Shown here piece by piece: positions 8,918 through 18,002 of a stretch of 64,000 nt of DNA (its first letter is position 1; each line of letters opens with the position of its first letter). This DNA is from Actinomycetaceae bacterium. Its GTDB lineage: Bacteria > Actinomycetota > Actinomycetes > Actinomycetales > Actinomycetaceae. Below the pieces are notes generated by a model. It did no database searches and was not told the DNA's origin. It worked only from the letters and a program-made list of their open reading frames with translations. The stretch is from positions 1-64,000 of the forward strand of contig JAUNVG010000003.1 of assembly GCA_030537735.1 (NCBI GenBank), given 5' to 3'. The position numbers and the translations under genes were made by a program.

Positions 8918-10246
8918 CTACATGTACGCCATAGCATCCACGTGTTCACCATTAATGATGAACTCATAGTGTAGGTGACAGCCGGTAGAAGCGCCAGTAG
9001 TTCCCACCAGCCCCACAGTCTGACCCGGGCTTACACTTTGCCCCACCCACACAGTTTGCGCAGATAAATGCAAGTATTTAGCTTGATAAGAGTTTCCACC
9101 TACCAGCCCGAAGTTCAGCGTCACGTAGTTACCCATCCACTGGTTGTAGGACACTTCAGTAACCACACCATTGGCCGTTGCGATAGCTGGAGTTCCACAA
9201 GGTGCACCAATATCAGTACCCGCGTGCAAAATCATCGAACCATAGATCGGGTGGTACCTATAGCCGAATGGAGAAGTGATGGGATACCAAGACGGCAGTG
9301 GGTAGCCCCATATACCTGAGGTACTCACCGAAGAAGAATTGGAACCACCTGAACTGCTTGCGCCGCTTCCACCACCTGACGACTCCGCTGCCGCTGCCGC
9401 CTGCTGCAACTCTAGTTGACGCTGGCGGTTTTCCTCGTCGATGCGGGCAATTTCTTGCTGCGCCCTGCGTTCAACCGCTTGGCTTTCCTCAAGTTGTGCT
9501 TGCGCTTTAGACCGGCTTGCCTCTGCAACTGCGGCCCTACTCTTCTCAGTTTGTTCCAGCTTTTCTAAGTCTGCTAACTGGTTGGACGCAGCCATCTGAC
9601 GCTCGGCCGCGACCTGCTTGGCCGCTTTCGCACGGTTGGCAAGATCTTGCACCCTATCCGTTAAGGCTTCTTGCCTAGCGGTCTGGTTCTGCTCCAGCGC
9701 CAACGCTTCACGAGCGCCCTCCAACGCCTGGCTCTGCGCCCGCGACATCGCTTGAGCAGTTGCAGCGCGATCGGTGATATCGGAAGTAGTAGCGGAGGTC
9801 AGGGCCAACAATAGGGGCGATCCTACTTCTCCTGAACGGTAGAGCTCACGTGCTAATCCAGCTACTTCTTCACCGTATTCTTCGGCCTTCTGAGAAGTGT
9901 CTTTAACCTTCTTTTGTAGTCGGTCAAGTTCAGCCTCAGTTAGTTCCAAGCGGGCAGAAACCTGCTGGTAGTCCCTAAGTGCGGCAGCATGCGAAGCCTG
10001 CGCAGCTTGTAGTTTTCCACGTGCGTCAGGTATCTCCGAGCGCACTTGCTCCAGGCTGCGGTAAACCTCTTTCAGGGATTCATCCAAACCGGCTAGCTGT
10101 TCTTCAAGAGCAGCACTGCGCCGGGCAGCGTCATCCCTTTCTTCCACCAGATCATCGCGGTCTGCCCAAACAGGCGTAAGCGACATGCTAAGTAAAGCTG
10201 TAGCTACAGCTCCACTTACCACTAGAAGTCGGCGTCTAGACTTCAT
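8918..10246 (-). CDS. Secreted M23 peptidase with coiled coil (EnvC-like, FtsEX partner)
   Basis: The 442-residue protein has a signal peptide (basic start MKSRRR, hydrophobic core, cleavage after PVWA about residue 27). A long Glu/Ala/Gln-rich coiled coil follows, then a Ser/Gly linker and a C-terminal LytM/M23 domain. The zinc residues are present (HAGTD and HLHYE), so the peptidoglycan endopeptidase is probably active. The domain order is that of EnvC/FtsX-regulated hydrolases, and ftsX lies just upstream. The ATG at 10246 has a strong GGAGG; the TTG at 10300 would add 18 residues before the signal peptide. Catalytic control by FtsEX is inferred from context. Confidence 0.88.
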   Translation of the reverse strand: MKSRRRLLVVSGAVATALLSMSLTPVWADRDDLVEERDDAARRSAALEEQLAGLDESLKEVYRSLEQVRSEIPDARGKLQAAQASHAAALRDYQQVSARLELTEAELDRLQKKVKDTSQKAEEYGEEVAGLARELYRSGEVGSPLLLALTSATTSDITDRAATAQAMSRAQSQALEGAREALALEQNQTARQEALTDRVQDLANRAKAAKQVAAERQMAASNQLADLEKLEQTEKSRAAVAEASRSKAQAQLEESQAVERRAQQEIARIDEENRQRQLELQQAAAAAESSGGGSGASSSGGSNSSSVSTSGIWGYPLPSWYPITSPFGYRYHPIYGSMILHAGTDIGAPCGTPAIATANGVVTEVSYNQWMGNYVTLNFGLVGGNSYQAKYLHLSAQTVWVGQSVSPGQTVGLVGTTGASTGCHLHYEFIINGEHVDAMAYM

Positions 10247-10313
10247 TCTTACCTCCGCTGACGATTTACTACTGTTTGGCATTTGAACCTGATTAGTCAA
10301 TACTTCGAGGCTG

Positions 10314-11228
10314 TCACACCTTCGTGTACTTAGCTAGTGAAACCGCCGAAGCGATAGCAGCTAGCCCTATCGCAGCTAGTACCAGTCCCGGTGCCACCAG
10401 CAGTAACTCACGAGTCCCCACGAACTGCGTCCACTGGAAGGACTGTCCCAACCAGCCTCCAACAACTACATGCACTCCCACCCATAGCGTACCTACCGCC
10501 AACAAGGCACCCAGCAGCGCTGCGATTGCTCCTTCAATCATGAAGGGAAGCTGGATGGTGAGGGAAGAGGCCCCCACGTAGCGCATGATGGTGGTTTCTT
10601 TCTCTCGGGACATAGCCGAAAGCCGGATGGTAGTGGTGATTAGCAGTACCGCAGCCACCGTCATAACTCCAGCTAGCCCCAGGGACAGCAGCTTAGACTT
10701 ATCGATTAGCTGGAACAGTGGTTCAACGATCTCACGCTGGTCTTTAACCTCAGCTACGCCCTCAGCGCCGGTGAATTCCTCGGCAATGAAGCGGTACTGT
10801 TCCGGGTCAATCAGTTTAACGCGGAAAGAGACCTGCAGGGAGTCCGGCTGAGTCCACTTAGTAAGAGACTTATCCGGGTACAACCGCTGCATATTCTCAT
10901 ACGCTTCTTCCTTGGATTCTTGGTGGAAGTCCTTTACGTACGCCGACATTTGGGGGGAAGCTAATTTATCGGCAACGGCCTTAATCTGCGCATCCGTAGC
11001 TTCGGTGGAGTTACACGAAACCACGTAGTCATTCTTGGCACACATGAAGATCGTGACTTCGATCTTGTCATACCACTGATCCTTCATGGAGGACACCTGC
11101 ATCTGCGCCAGCGCCGAAAACCCCACGAATAGTAAGGATACGAACGTCACCAGCACCACGGAAACAGCCATCGCCTTGTTTCGGGCCAGACCCTTGCCTA
11201 CTTCTGAGAGAACGAACCGTGTTTTCAT
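10314..11228 (-). CDS. ftsX: Cell division protein FtsX
   Basis: The 304-residue membrane protein has an N-terminal TM helix, an extracellular domain of about 120 residues with paired cysteines (FMCAKNDYVVSCNS), and three C-terminal TM segments with the FtsX/MacB-type core (AMSREKETTIMRYVGAS). With FtsE it forms a non-transporting ABC complex that signals to wall hydrolases at the septum. It starts three bases after ftsE ends and is followed by the M23 peptidase, its likely effector. Confidence 0.92.
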   Translation of the reverse strand: MKTRFVLSEVGKGLARNKAMAVSVVLVTFVSLLFVGFSALAQMQVSSMKDQWYDKIEVTIFMCAKNDYVVSCNSTEATDAQIKAVADKLASPQMSAYVKDFHQESKEEAYENMQRLYPDKSLTKWTQPDSLQVSFRVKLIDPEQYRFIAEEFTGAEGVAEVKDQREIVEPLFQLIDKSKLLSLGLAGVMTVAAVLLITTTIRLSAMSREKETTIMRYVGASSLTIQLPFMIEGAIAALLGALLAVGTLWVGVHVVVGGWLGQSFQWTQFVGTRELLLVAPGLVLAAIGLAAIASAVSLAKYTKV

Positions 11229-11231
11229 TTT

Positions 11232-11921
11232 TCACCCTTGGGTCCCGTATACGCCGCCCTTTTGGTCGCGCACGACCCGGCCGGCCTCCAATTCAATAAC
11301 GCGCTTACGCATCTGGTCAACGATTTCCGCGTCGTGAGTTGCCATCACCACGGTAGTTCCAGTGCGGTTAATCCGGGTAAGTAGACGCATGATCCCCAGC
11401 GAAGTTTCCGGATCTAAGTTACCGGTGGGCTCGTCAGCTAGGAGTAACTGCGGTCGGTTAACCATCGCCCGAGCGATGGCGACCCGCTGTTCCTCACCGC
11501 CGGACAGCTCCCAGCGCATGCGTTTTTCCTTACCAGCTAGGCCCACAAGCTCAAGCGTCTGAGGTACCTGGGTTTCAATTTGGTGGCGGGGTTTACCTAG
11601 CACCTGCATCGCGAAAGCAACGTTTTCGTAGACGTTCTTGTTTTCAAGTAGCTTGAAGTCTTGGAAGACCATTCCGATCTGCCTGCGGATATGAGGCACC
11701 TTCCAGCGTGAGAGCGAACCCATATTCTGGCCCAAGACCCACACGTTACCGGAAGTAACCTGTTCTTCACGCATCACTAGCTGCAAGAAAGTGGACTTAC
11801 CGGAGCCGGATTTGCCCACTAAGAACACGAACTCTTCGCGTTCAATCTCTAATGAGACGTTATCCAGCGCAGGCAGTGCGCCACGCGTGTAAACCTTGGT
11901 TACGTCCTCGAAACGAATCAT
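11232..11921 (-). CDS. ftsE: Cell division ATP-binding protein FtsE
   Basis: The 229-residue ABC ATPase has Walker [11 protein letters not shown]-loop GMVFQDF, signature [14 protein letters not shown], Walker [13 protein letters not shown] and the switch His in VVMATHD. It opens with the FtsE-typical [14 protein letters not shown]. It powers the FtsEX complex on the cytoplasmic face of the membrane. It sits 15 bases after prfB and three bases before ftsX. Confidence 0.93.
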   Translation of the reverse strand: MIRFEDVTKVYTRGALPALDNVSLEIEREEFVFLVGKSGSGKSTFLQLVMREEQVTSGNVWVLGQNMGSLSRWKVPHIRRQIGMVFQDFKLLENKNVYENVAFAMQVLGKPRHQIETQVPQTLELVGLAGKEKRMRWELSGGEEQRVAIARAMVNRPQLLLADEPTGNLDPETSLGIMRLLTRINRTGTTVVMATHDAEIVDQMRKRVIELEAGRVVRDQKGGVYGTQG

Positions 11922-11936
11922 TGTCTCACCTTCGGC

Positions 11937-13055
11937 CTATTCTTCGTTGTCCTGGTCTTTACGCCAGCGGATTCCCGCGTTAATGAAATCATCTATCTCA
12001 CCGTCAAAAACCGCTGCGGTATTACCGTTTTCATGCCCGGTACGTAGGTCTTTGACCATCTGGTAAGGCTGTAGCACGTAAGAACGCATCTGGTCTCCCC
12101 ACGAAGCTTTCACGTCCCCGGCGAGCGCCTTCTTTTCAGCCATTTCTTCTTCATGCCGCAACTGCAACAACCTTGACTGCAAGACTCTAAGAGCTGCCGC
12201 CCGGTTTTGGATCTGAGACTTCTCATTTTGCATCGACACCACGATTCCGGTGGGTAAGTGAGTCATTCTTACCGCTGAATCTGTGGTGTTAACAGACTGA
12301 CCCCCCGGTCCGGAAGAACGGAAAACGTCGATTTTCAGTTCAGATTCGGGAATCTCAATGTGATCGGTAGTTTCGATAAGCGGTATCACTTCCACCGCCG
12401 CGAACGAGGTCTGCCTGCGTCCCTGATTGTCGAAGGGTGAAATCCGCACCAACCGGTGAGTTCCGGCTTCTACCGACAAAGTGCCGTAGGCGTAGGGAGC
12501 GTTGACTTCAAATGTTGCTGACTTAATGCCAGCTTCTTCAGCGTAGGAGGTGTCCATAACGTTGGTCGTGTACCCGTTACGTTCCGCCCAACGAAGATAC
12601 ATGCGCATGAGCATCTCCGCGAAGTCCGCCGCATCTATCCCTCCCGCTCCCGAGCGGATAGTGACTACTGCGGCCCGCTCATCATAGGGGCCCGACAGCA
12701 GGGTTTTTATTTCCAAATCCGCCAAGCGAGCCTGTATAGCTTTTAGCTCTTGCTCCGCATCGGCAAGCAAGGCTTCGCGCATCTGTTCTTGCTCTTCTTC
12801 CGCAAGCTCTACCGTGGCTTCAAGATCCTCTATGCGACTTTCCATTACAGTCACGCGTTCTAGTTCTGACTGGGCGTAGGAAAGCTGGGAGGTCACCTGC
12901 TGTGCGTTATCAGCATCATCCCACAGGTCAGGAGCTGCTGCTTCCTTTGACAGTTGCGCTATACGTTTACGCAGCTCATCTGGGTGCGTAACCGCGATAA
13001 TGTTATCCAAGGTAGCGCGCAGCGCCGTTATCTCAGCAGGATAGTCAATACTCAC
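11937..13055 (-). CDS. prfB: Peptide chain release factor 2
   Basis: The 372-residue class I release factor ends translation at UGA and UAA. The GGQ motif that triggers peptide release is in [19 protein letters not shown], and the family text [21 protein letters not shown] is intact. The gene is one continuous frame from ATG 13055, so it does not need the programmed +1 frameshift known from many other bacteria, as is usual in actinobacteria. It leads the prfB-ftsE-ftsX-M23-smpB series. Confidence 0.94.
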   Translation of the reverse strand: MSIDYPAEITALRATLDNIIAVTHPDELRKRIAQLSKEAAAPDLWDDADNAQQVTSQLSYAQSELERVTVMESRIEDLEATVELAEEEQEQMREALLADAEQELKAIQARLADLEIKTLLSGPYDERAAVVTIRSGAGGIDAADFAEMLMRMYLRWAERNGYTTNVMDTSYAEEAGIKSATFEVNAPYAYGTLSVEAGTHRLVRISPFDNQGRRQTSFAAVEVIPLIETTDHIEIPESELKIDVFRSSGPGGQSVNTTDSAVRMTHLPTGIVVSMQNEKSQIQNRAAALRVLQSRLLQLRHEEEMAEKKALAGDVKASWGDQMRSYVLQPYQMVKDLRTGHENGNTAAVFDGEIDDFINAGIRWRKDQDNEE

Positions 13056-13072
13056 CCTCTCACCCTACGGGA

Positions 13073-13588
13073 TTAATCTATGCCAGTGGCAGATGAAACG
13101 CGGATATCGAGCGGTTGTGAGAGGATACGCAACTTCGCCGGCAGTAGCGGGAGTATCACAGTAGTTTCCACAGTCACAACCACCCGCGAGTGCAGCGACT
13201 GCCCATCGCTATGATTCGCCGGCGAATCTGACTGCACGTGTACTTCATAGATACTTGCCGCGGTGCCAACATCACAGGCGTTATCTTGGAACTGATTGAA
13301 TGCTGCCTCCGCTCTTTCTTCTACAGCGCTGTCGTCAACTATCAGATCCGCACTTTGAAAATACCCTTCTGCCTGCAACCCTCCAGCGGTGGTCACGGCG
13401 ATCGCATCAGCACACGCCAACAGCTGTCGTCGCTGCAAATGCACTAGCGTAGCGGCCGCGGACACCACAATCACCATCACTACCACCAGTGCTCCTGCGG
13501 TGAGCAAAATACCTATACGCCCGTCCTCGCCCTGACTGGCTTGCCGGCGCCTTACTGCTACGCGTCCGCCACTCTTACCGCGATACAT
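13073..13588 (-). CDS. TadG-like pilus assembly protein
   Basis: The 171-residue protein has a basic N-terminus (Arg/Gln-rich to about residue 25) and one TM helix (ILLTAGALVVVMVIVVSAAATLV). This is followed by the small-residue helix and ADAIAVTTAG pattern of TadG/Rv3654c-like proteins, and an extracytoplasmic beta-rich tail. It is the last gene of the Tad locus and overlaps the preceding TadE gene by 14 bases. It probably acts as a minor pilin or secreted pilus component. Confidence 0.72.
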   Translation of the reverse strand: MYRGKSGGRVAVRRRQASQGEDGRIGILLTAGALVVVMVIVVSAAATLVHLQRRQLLACADAIAVTTAGGLQAEGYFQSADLIVDDSAVEERAEAAFNQFQDNACDVGTAASIYEVHVQSDSPANHSDGQSLHSRVVVTVETTVILPLLPAKLRILSQPLDIRVSSATGID

Positions 13589-14033
13589 GAAGGGCCTCCA
13601 CCGGCATGGTGGCGCTGGCAGTTACGGGGATGGTGGGCACCACCGACGCCAGCCAACGGGTGGGAATGAGAGGGTATTCTACGTAAGTTTCTACCTTGAC
13701 CGTAACCAGTGAACCCGAGGCGCAAGGTTGTGGAGAGCAGGTAGACTCCAGCACTTGTGGCGGTTGGATACCAAAGTCAGCGAAAATGGTTTCCACCTGT
13801 TTTTCAGCCAGCTCTGATGATGCCCAGTTCCTAGATAGAATCCGAGCAGATTCTCGGGCGGAAGATTCCGCGGCAAAAACAGTTGCCTGCAAGCTCGCCA
13901 CCGTGAGGATGAAGTAAGCAATCGGGATGATCAGCGCCACGGTGAGAAAGAGGAACTCAACTACCGCCTCACCTTCTTCTTGGGGCCGACGCAAGCGTTG
14001 CAGACCTTGAACAATGGCTGTCATTCTTTCCAT
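13575..14033 (-). CDS. TadE-like pseudopilin
   Basis: The 152-residue protein has the TadE signature: the GEAVVEFLFL motif right before a hydrophobic helix (VALIIPIAYFILTVASLQA), then SSARESARIL and a beta-rich C-terminal part with one Cys pair (STCSPQPC). TadE-family minor pilins support Flp pilus assembly at the membrane. It overlaps both neighbours by 13-14 bases, which indicates tight translational coupling. Confidence 0.75.
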   Translation of the reverse strand: MERMTAIVQGLQRLRRPQEEGEAVVEFLFLTVALIIPIAYFILTVASLQATVFAAESSARESARILSRNWASSELAEKQVETIFADFGIQPPQVLESTCSPQPCASGSLVTVKVETYVEYPLIPTRWLASVVPTIPVTASATMPVEALHVSR

Positions 14034-14443
14034 GCGCGTGCCTTAATCTCCATCGACCTGGGCAATCCCCAAGGCCCCAGCACCGGAAGTGAAGTGTTTA
14101 TAGTCAGCGTCACCTGAGTTACCCCCTCGACCTGTACTTCAGTTGCTTTCACTTCCCCTATACGCGCTTTCCCTAAGGAAGCCTCTATTAAGTCACGTGC
14201 CCGCTGCTCGCCTTCATCTAGGGTTGCTCCTGCCAAGGCAGCACGGCGAGCACCTTCACTTGCCGCATCCAAGGTGAGGTTACGGATGTGAAGGACATAG
14301 GCCAGTTGTAAGAGTCCCAGCAGGACTATTACCACCATTACTTGCACCAGGACGTGGGAAACCACCTGTGATCCGGCTTCGTCCTGGTGGGTCTTGATGG
14401 GGCTACGTACGGGCGGGGGCGGGATCTTAATTGTTTCCACCAA
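14021..14443 (-). CDS. TadE-like pseudopilin
   Basis: The 140-residue protein has a proline-rich cytoplasmic start (PPPPVRSP), the motif DEAGSQVVSHVLVQV before a TM helix, then the family-typical AASEGARRAALAG and a short extracytoplasmic domain. It is a second TadE-type minor pilin. It starts inside the end of the Flp-like pilin gene (17-base overlap). Confidence 0.72.
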   Translation of the reverse strand: MVETIKIPPPPVRSPIKTHQDEAGSQVVSHVLVQVMVVIVLLGLLQLAYVLHIRNLTLDAASEGARRAALAGATLDEGEQRARDLIEASLGKARIGEVKATEVQVEGVTQVTLTINTSLPVLGPWGLPRSMEIKARAWKE

Positions 14444-14615
14444 CGTTTATGCTGTTGAGAGCATCGTTGAATAACTGTATTAGGCGATCTTGCGCGATCG
14501 CCCAGATCGCAGTGGCCACGGCGATAGTCATGAGCGTTACCAGCACCCAGCCAGGAACGTCGCCAGCTTCGTTTCGATACATGTCTTCCAGGTTGTCAAA
14601 AATGGGAGGTTCCAC
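14427..14615 (-). CDS. Small Flp-type pilin-like membrane protein
   Basis: The 62-residue peptide has a hydrophilic start, the motif EAGDVPGWVLVTLMT, one TM helix (AVATAIWAIA) and a short polar tail (DRLIQLFNDALNS). Size, layout and position between tadC and tadE match the pilin slot of actinobacterial Tad loci. The start is GTG 14615 with AGGAAGG upstream. The classical prepilin-peptidase site is not obvious and no TadV peptidase is encoded nearby. It is the probable major pilin; an accessory role is possible. Confidence 0.65.
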   Translation of the reverse strand: MEPPIFDNLEDMYRNEAGDVPGWVLVTLMTIAVATAIWAIAQDRLIQLFNDALNSINVGGNN

Positions 14616-14692
14616 AGTGTTTTCCTTCCTAAGTTGTTGTCATTATTTGGTTAGTGACGGATAAATCCCTAGTTGTCTCACCCACCCGGTTA

Positions 14693-15568
14693 TCACAATC
14701 GCAATGCCAGTAGCCCCGGGTACAGGGCGAACATGATAGTGATCGGTAAGATTACGAATACAACCGGCATAAGCATTGCTATTTCGTGGCGTCCCCCCGA
14801 TTCAAGAAGGTTGCGCCGCGCCTCGTCACGCAGATCGCGAGCTTGTTCGCGTAACACCGTCGCCAAAGGAGCACCGCGCTCTGAAGCGGTAACCAACGTG
14901 CCCAGTAACCTTGCCAACTGTGCAGACTGAGTGCGCTGTTCCAAGGCTACTAACGCCCGCGACTGCGCCACCCCAGATTCCACCGCCTCCACCACCGAGG
15001 AAAGTTGCTGTGACAGTTCCGGGCCACATACGCGCGAAACCCGCGCTAGGGCTGCCGGTATTGATTCACCTGCGGAGATCGACAGCGCTAAGAGTTGCGC
15101 AGTGTCAGCTACCTGCTGAGAAATACGTTCACTCTGCCGCTTGACCATAGCGGTTAAAATGCGATCGAGGATAACCGGCCCCGCGCAGAAACTGGCGACA
15201 AGCAACACCAGCCAGGTGATAACACCGACCGATCTGACCGTAGCTAGCCAGGCGAGTAACGAAGTTGACAATCCAGTAGCGATGACGGCGCTCAATAGCT
15301 GCCAAAGTCTAAATTGCTCAACTCTAATCCCTGAATCTAGATGCAGCAGTCTACTTTCCACTGATTCTCTGGTCGAGCCTAACTGTTCCCAAAGAGGAAA
15401 GAACCAGATAGTTATCCGCTGGATTTTGGAAAGCTTATCCACTTTCGTCGCGCTTTTTTCCTTTAACACTCGCTTGGCCAGAGCCAACCTGCGTGACTGC
15501 CAAACTTCCAGGATTAACGCCAGTCCTATCCCCAGTCCCAGTCCCGGAAGAAGCTCTAGGTTAGTCAT
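14693..15568 (-). CDS. tadC: Tad pilus inner-membrane platform protein TadC
   Basis: The 291-residue type II secretion F-domain protein has TM segments at the N-terminus and in the middle, and a C-terminal pair around IAMLMPVVFVILPITIMFALYPG. The cytoplasmic F domain contains ADTAQLLALSISAGESIPAAL and RGAPLATVLREQARDLRDE. With TadB it forms the membrane base of the pilus machine. It overlaps tadB by eight bases. Confidence 0.8.
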   Translation of the reverse strand: MTNLELLPGLGLGIGLALILEVWQSRRLALAKRVLKEKSATKVDKLSKIQRITIWFFPLWEQLGSTRESVESRLLHLDSGIRVEQFRLWQLLSAVIATGLSTSLLAWLATVRSVGVITWLVLLVASFCAGPVILDRILTAMVKRQSERISQQVADTAQLLALSISAGESIPAALARVSRVCGPELSQQLSSVVEAVESGVAQSRALVALEQRTQSAQLARLLGTLVTASERGAPLATVLREQARDLRDEARRNLLESGGRHEIAMLMPVVFVILPITIMFALYPGLLALRL

Positions 15569-16496
15569 CTTCTATCACCACCTTGGGCGATATATTCAAG
15601 AAGGCACGCACCCAGTCGCTGTCCTTACCAGTGCGACGCAAACTGGGGTCCTTCACGCCGCTTTTAGCTATGCGTTTCATAACCAGATACGCCCCCAAGC
15701 ACCCCACACCTCCTATCGCCAGAACCACAATGCCGCTACCAGTGGTATAGGCTTGGGCCGCATCGGTGCGAGTAGATATCAGCACCAGCACCACCCAGGG
15801 GGAAATCACAGCCAAGCGCGCCGCATTTATTGTCCACGATTGCCGCGCTAAGAGTTCTCCCCTAACTCGCAGGTCTTCGCGCATCACTACCGAAATATCT
15901 CTAAGCACATTGCCCAGTTCGCTACCGCCCACTTCGCGCGCCAACCGTAGAGCCTCACAAAGACGATCGGCCTGCGGATCAACTACCGACTGCTGTAGCT
16001 CCTCTATGGCTGTATCAAAACGGCCACTACTGCGATAGCTCCTGGCGAATACTTGAAAGCACTCACGCGTCATGACCGGCCCGCTTTTACCCATTTGCAT
16101 TAGAGCTTCAGGAAGGGCGATCCCCGCGCGCACTGCTGCCAGCAGGTTGTCAGTCACGTCAGGCCAGGCTTTAGCTAATCTTTCCCGGTGACGTTCACGC
16201 CGGCTAGAAAGCCAGGCGATGGGCACAGCTGAAATAGCTAACGCCACACTCAAAGCGACCTGCCACACGCGGGTTAAGGACAATACCAGAAGGAAACTCA
16301 GCAGTTGCAAAGACAGCAGTGAAAGGATCCATATCCGGCCACTTACCAGATTCATGTCTGCCTGATGTAGCAGATCCCGCCACAGGCCTTGCAGCAGTTC
16401 CTTAACTCCCCAGATCCTTCTGGGCTGCCCCGTTAAGGACATCCATATCAGGATTAACCCGCTCGCCAAAGATATCCCCAGTAAAACATTCAGCAC
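15561..16496 (-). CDS. tadB: Tad pilus inner-membrane platform protein TadB
   Basis: The 311-residue F-domain membrane protein has two N-terminal TM helices, a cytoplasmic T2SSF domain (WPDVTDNLLAAVRAGIALPEALMQMG, then EVGGSELGNVLRDISVVMREDLRVRGEL) and C-terminal TM helices. It overlaps tadA by seven bases and tadC by eight. It pairs with TadC as assembly platform for the pilin. Confidence 0.8.
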   Translation of the reverse strand: MLNVLLGISLASGLILIWMSLTGQPRRIWGVKELLQGLWRDLLHQADMNLVSGRIWILSLLSLQLLSFLLVLSLTRVWQVALSVALAISAVPIAWLSSRRERHRERLAKAWPDVTDNLLAAVRAGIALPEALMQMGKSGPVMTRECFQVFARSYRSSGRFDTAIEELQQSVVDPQADRLCEALRLAREVGGSELGNVLRDISVVMREDLRVRGELLARQSWTINAARLAVISPWVVLVLISTRTDAAQAYTTGSGIVVLAIGGVGCLGAYLVMKRIAKSGVKDPSLRRTGKDSDWVRAFLNISPKVVIEDD

Positions 16497-17740
16497 GGCA
16501 ACTCACCTTCCTCCTCCCAATCGAGAGTGGTGTTGTTAGCTGCCCGCCACAGCCTTCGTTCCCGCAGGTTTTCAGGTTCCTCCGTTAGGTTCTTCACCTG
16601 GTTCCACCAGGGAGTAATTGCGGTGTCTGTATGCCCATTCCAAAGCGCTTGGGTGATTATATTTCCCGCTTCAATACCAGTAACTGCCACAATTTCTGAC
16701 ACGTGCCGACTGCCATCGGGTTGCCGAGTTACATGAACCACCAAATCTATGCTGTTAGCGACCGTTGGAACCACGAACTGGGAGGAAACATTCTCCCCCG
16801 CAAGTAACGGCAGCAAAGACAGTTTCATAAGAGCCTCACTAGCGGCGTTGGCATGCACCGTAGAAAGCCCAGGAATACCGGCATTTAGTGACAAGAGCAT
16901 ATCTAGGGCCTCAGCGCCGCGGACCTCTCCCACTATTATCCGCTCCGGGCGCATGCGCAGACTTTCGCGCACCAGGTCGCGCAGGCTCACTGCCCCAGCG
17001 CCTTCAATATTAGGGTTACGTGTTTGCATAGCCACGCAGTCGCGATTGGTTAAATTCAGCTCAAACACTTCCTCGCAGGTTATAACCCGCTCGCGCATTG
17101 GTATGGCCCCAGCTAAAGCTCTAACTAAGGTAGTTTTCCCAGCTTGGGTGGCGCCCGAAACCACTATGGTTAGTCCGGCTGCTACTGCTCGTTTTAAGAA
17201 AGTAGCCATCTGCGCGGTGAGCATTTTTATTTCCACCAGCTGGCCCAGGTCACGGTAGGAAGCCACGTGCTTGCGGATATTGACAGACCAATGTTTGCCC
17301 GCCACCGGTGGGATAACTACGTGCAGTCTTTCCCCTCCCGGGAGCATGGCATCCACAAACGGCACGGACAGGTCAAGCCTTCTGCCGGAATGATGCAGCA
17401 TCCGTTCAACCAGGTCACGCACTTCTTCGGTGGTGAGTATTACCGTGGTTAACTCCGATCTGCCTGATTTAGCTACAAATACGCTACTTGGAGAGTTCAG
17501 GTAGACCTCTTCCACCTGCGGGTGGTCAAGTAGCTTTTGCAGTTGCCCGTAGCCTCCAATGTCGGCACGTAAAGCAGTTGTTTGATATCTTCTCTGCTCA
17601 GCCGACTCAGCTGGATAGGCAAGAAACGATTGTTCAATTATTCGCCCTAATGAGGCGGTGTCCACCACCGGGTCAATGCCAGCTTCAGCGACCTCTTTAC
17701 GAACTAGTGCTTGGCGTTGTGAGATAGTAATGGACGACAT
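16490..17740 (-). CDS. tadA: Tad pilus ATPase TadA/CpaF
   Basis: The 416-residue secretion ATPase has the CpaF layout: an N-terminal helical part, then Walker A GATQAGKTT, Walker B region RPERIIVGEVRGAEALDML and the His box LSTVHANAASEAL. It energises pilus extension or retraction from the cytoplasm. The ATG at 17740 has a strong GGAGGG. It is the first gene of the pilus operon. No CpaE/TadZ, CpaB or prepilin peptidase gene accompanies it here, so these must be elsewhere or absent. Confidence 0.88.
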   Translation of the reverse strand: MSSITISQRQALVRKEVAEAGIDPVVDTASLGRIIEQSFLAYPAESAEQRRYQTTALRADIGGYGQLQKLLDHPQVEEVYLNSPSSVFVAKSGRSELTTVILTTEEVRDLVERMLHHSGRRLDLSVPFVDAMLPGGERLHVVIPPVAGKHWSVNIRKHVASYRDLGQLVEIKMLTAQMATFLKRAVAAGLTIVVSGATQAGKTTLVRALAGAIPMRERVITCEEVFELNLTNRDCVAMQTRNPNIEGAGAVSLRDLVRESLRMRPERIIVGEVRGAEALDMLLSLNAGIPGLSTVHANAASEALMKLSLLPLLAGENVSSQFVVPTVANSIDLVVHVTRQPDGSRHVSEIVAVTGIEAGNIITQALWNGHTDTAITPWWNQVKNLTEEPENLRERRLWRAANNTTLDWEEEGELPC

Positions 17741-18002
17741 TTTCCCTCCGCGTCAATAACTACCCTGTTCGGCAGAGTTTTACTTTTCTTACCGTAGCGG
17801 TTTCAAAAACTATTCGGAGGTCTTTTACTCAAACTGTGGATAACGGTGCTAACACATGCCCTGAAACATGAATATTTCTTTAAGTTTAGATTCCGAACCT
17901 ACCCCTCACACCGGGCACCGGCCCACTGCGACAGCGAAACACCCGTAGCGGCGCGCCGATGCAGCTTTGTTAAGAGTTGCCGACGTCATTTACGGTAGAA
18001 GC

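Noticed and set aside
11937-13055. Possible programmed frameshift in prfB
   Set aside because: The gene is one open frame from its ATG and shows no early in-frame TGA, so no frameshift is needed.
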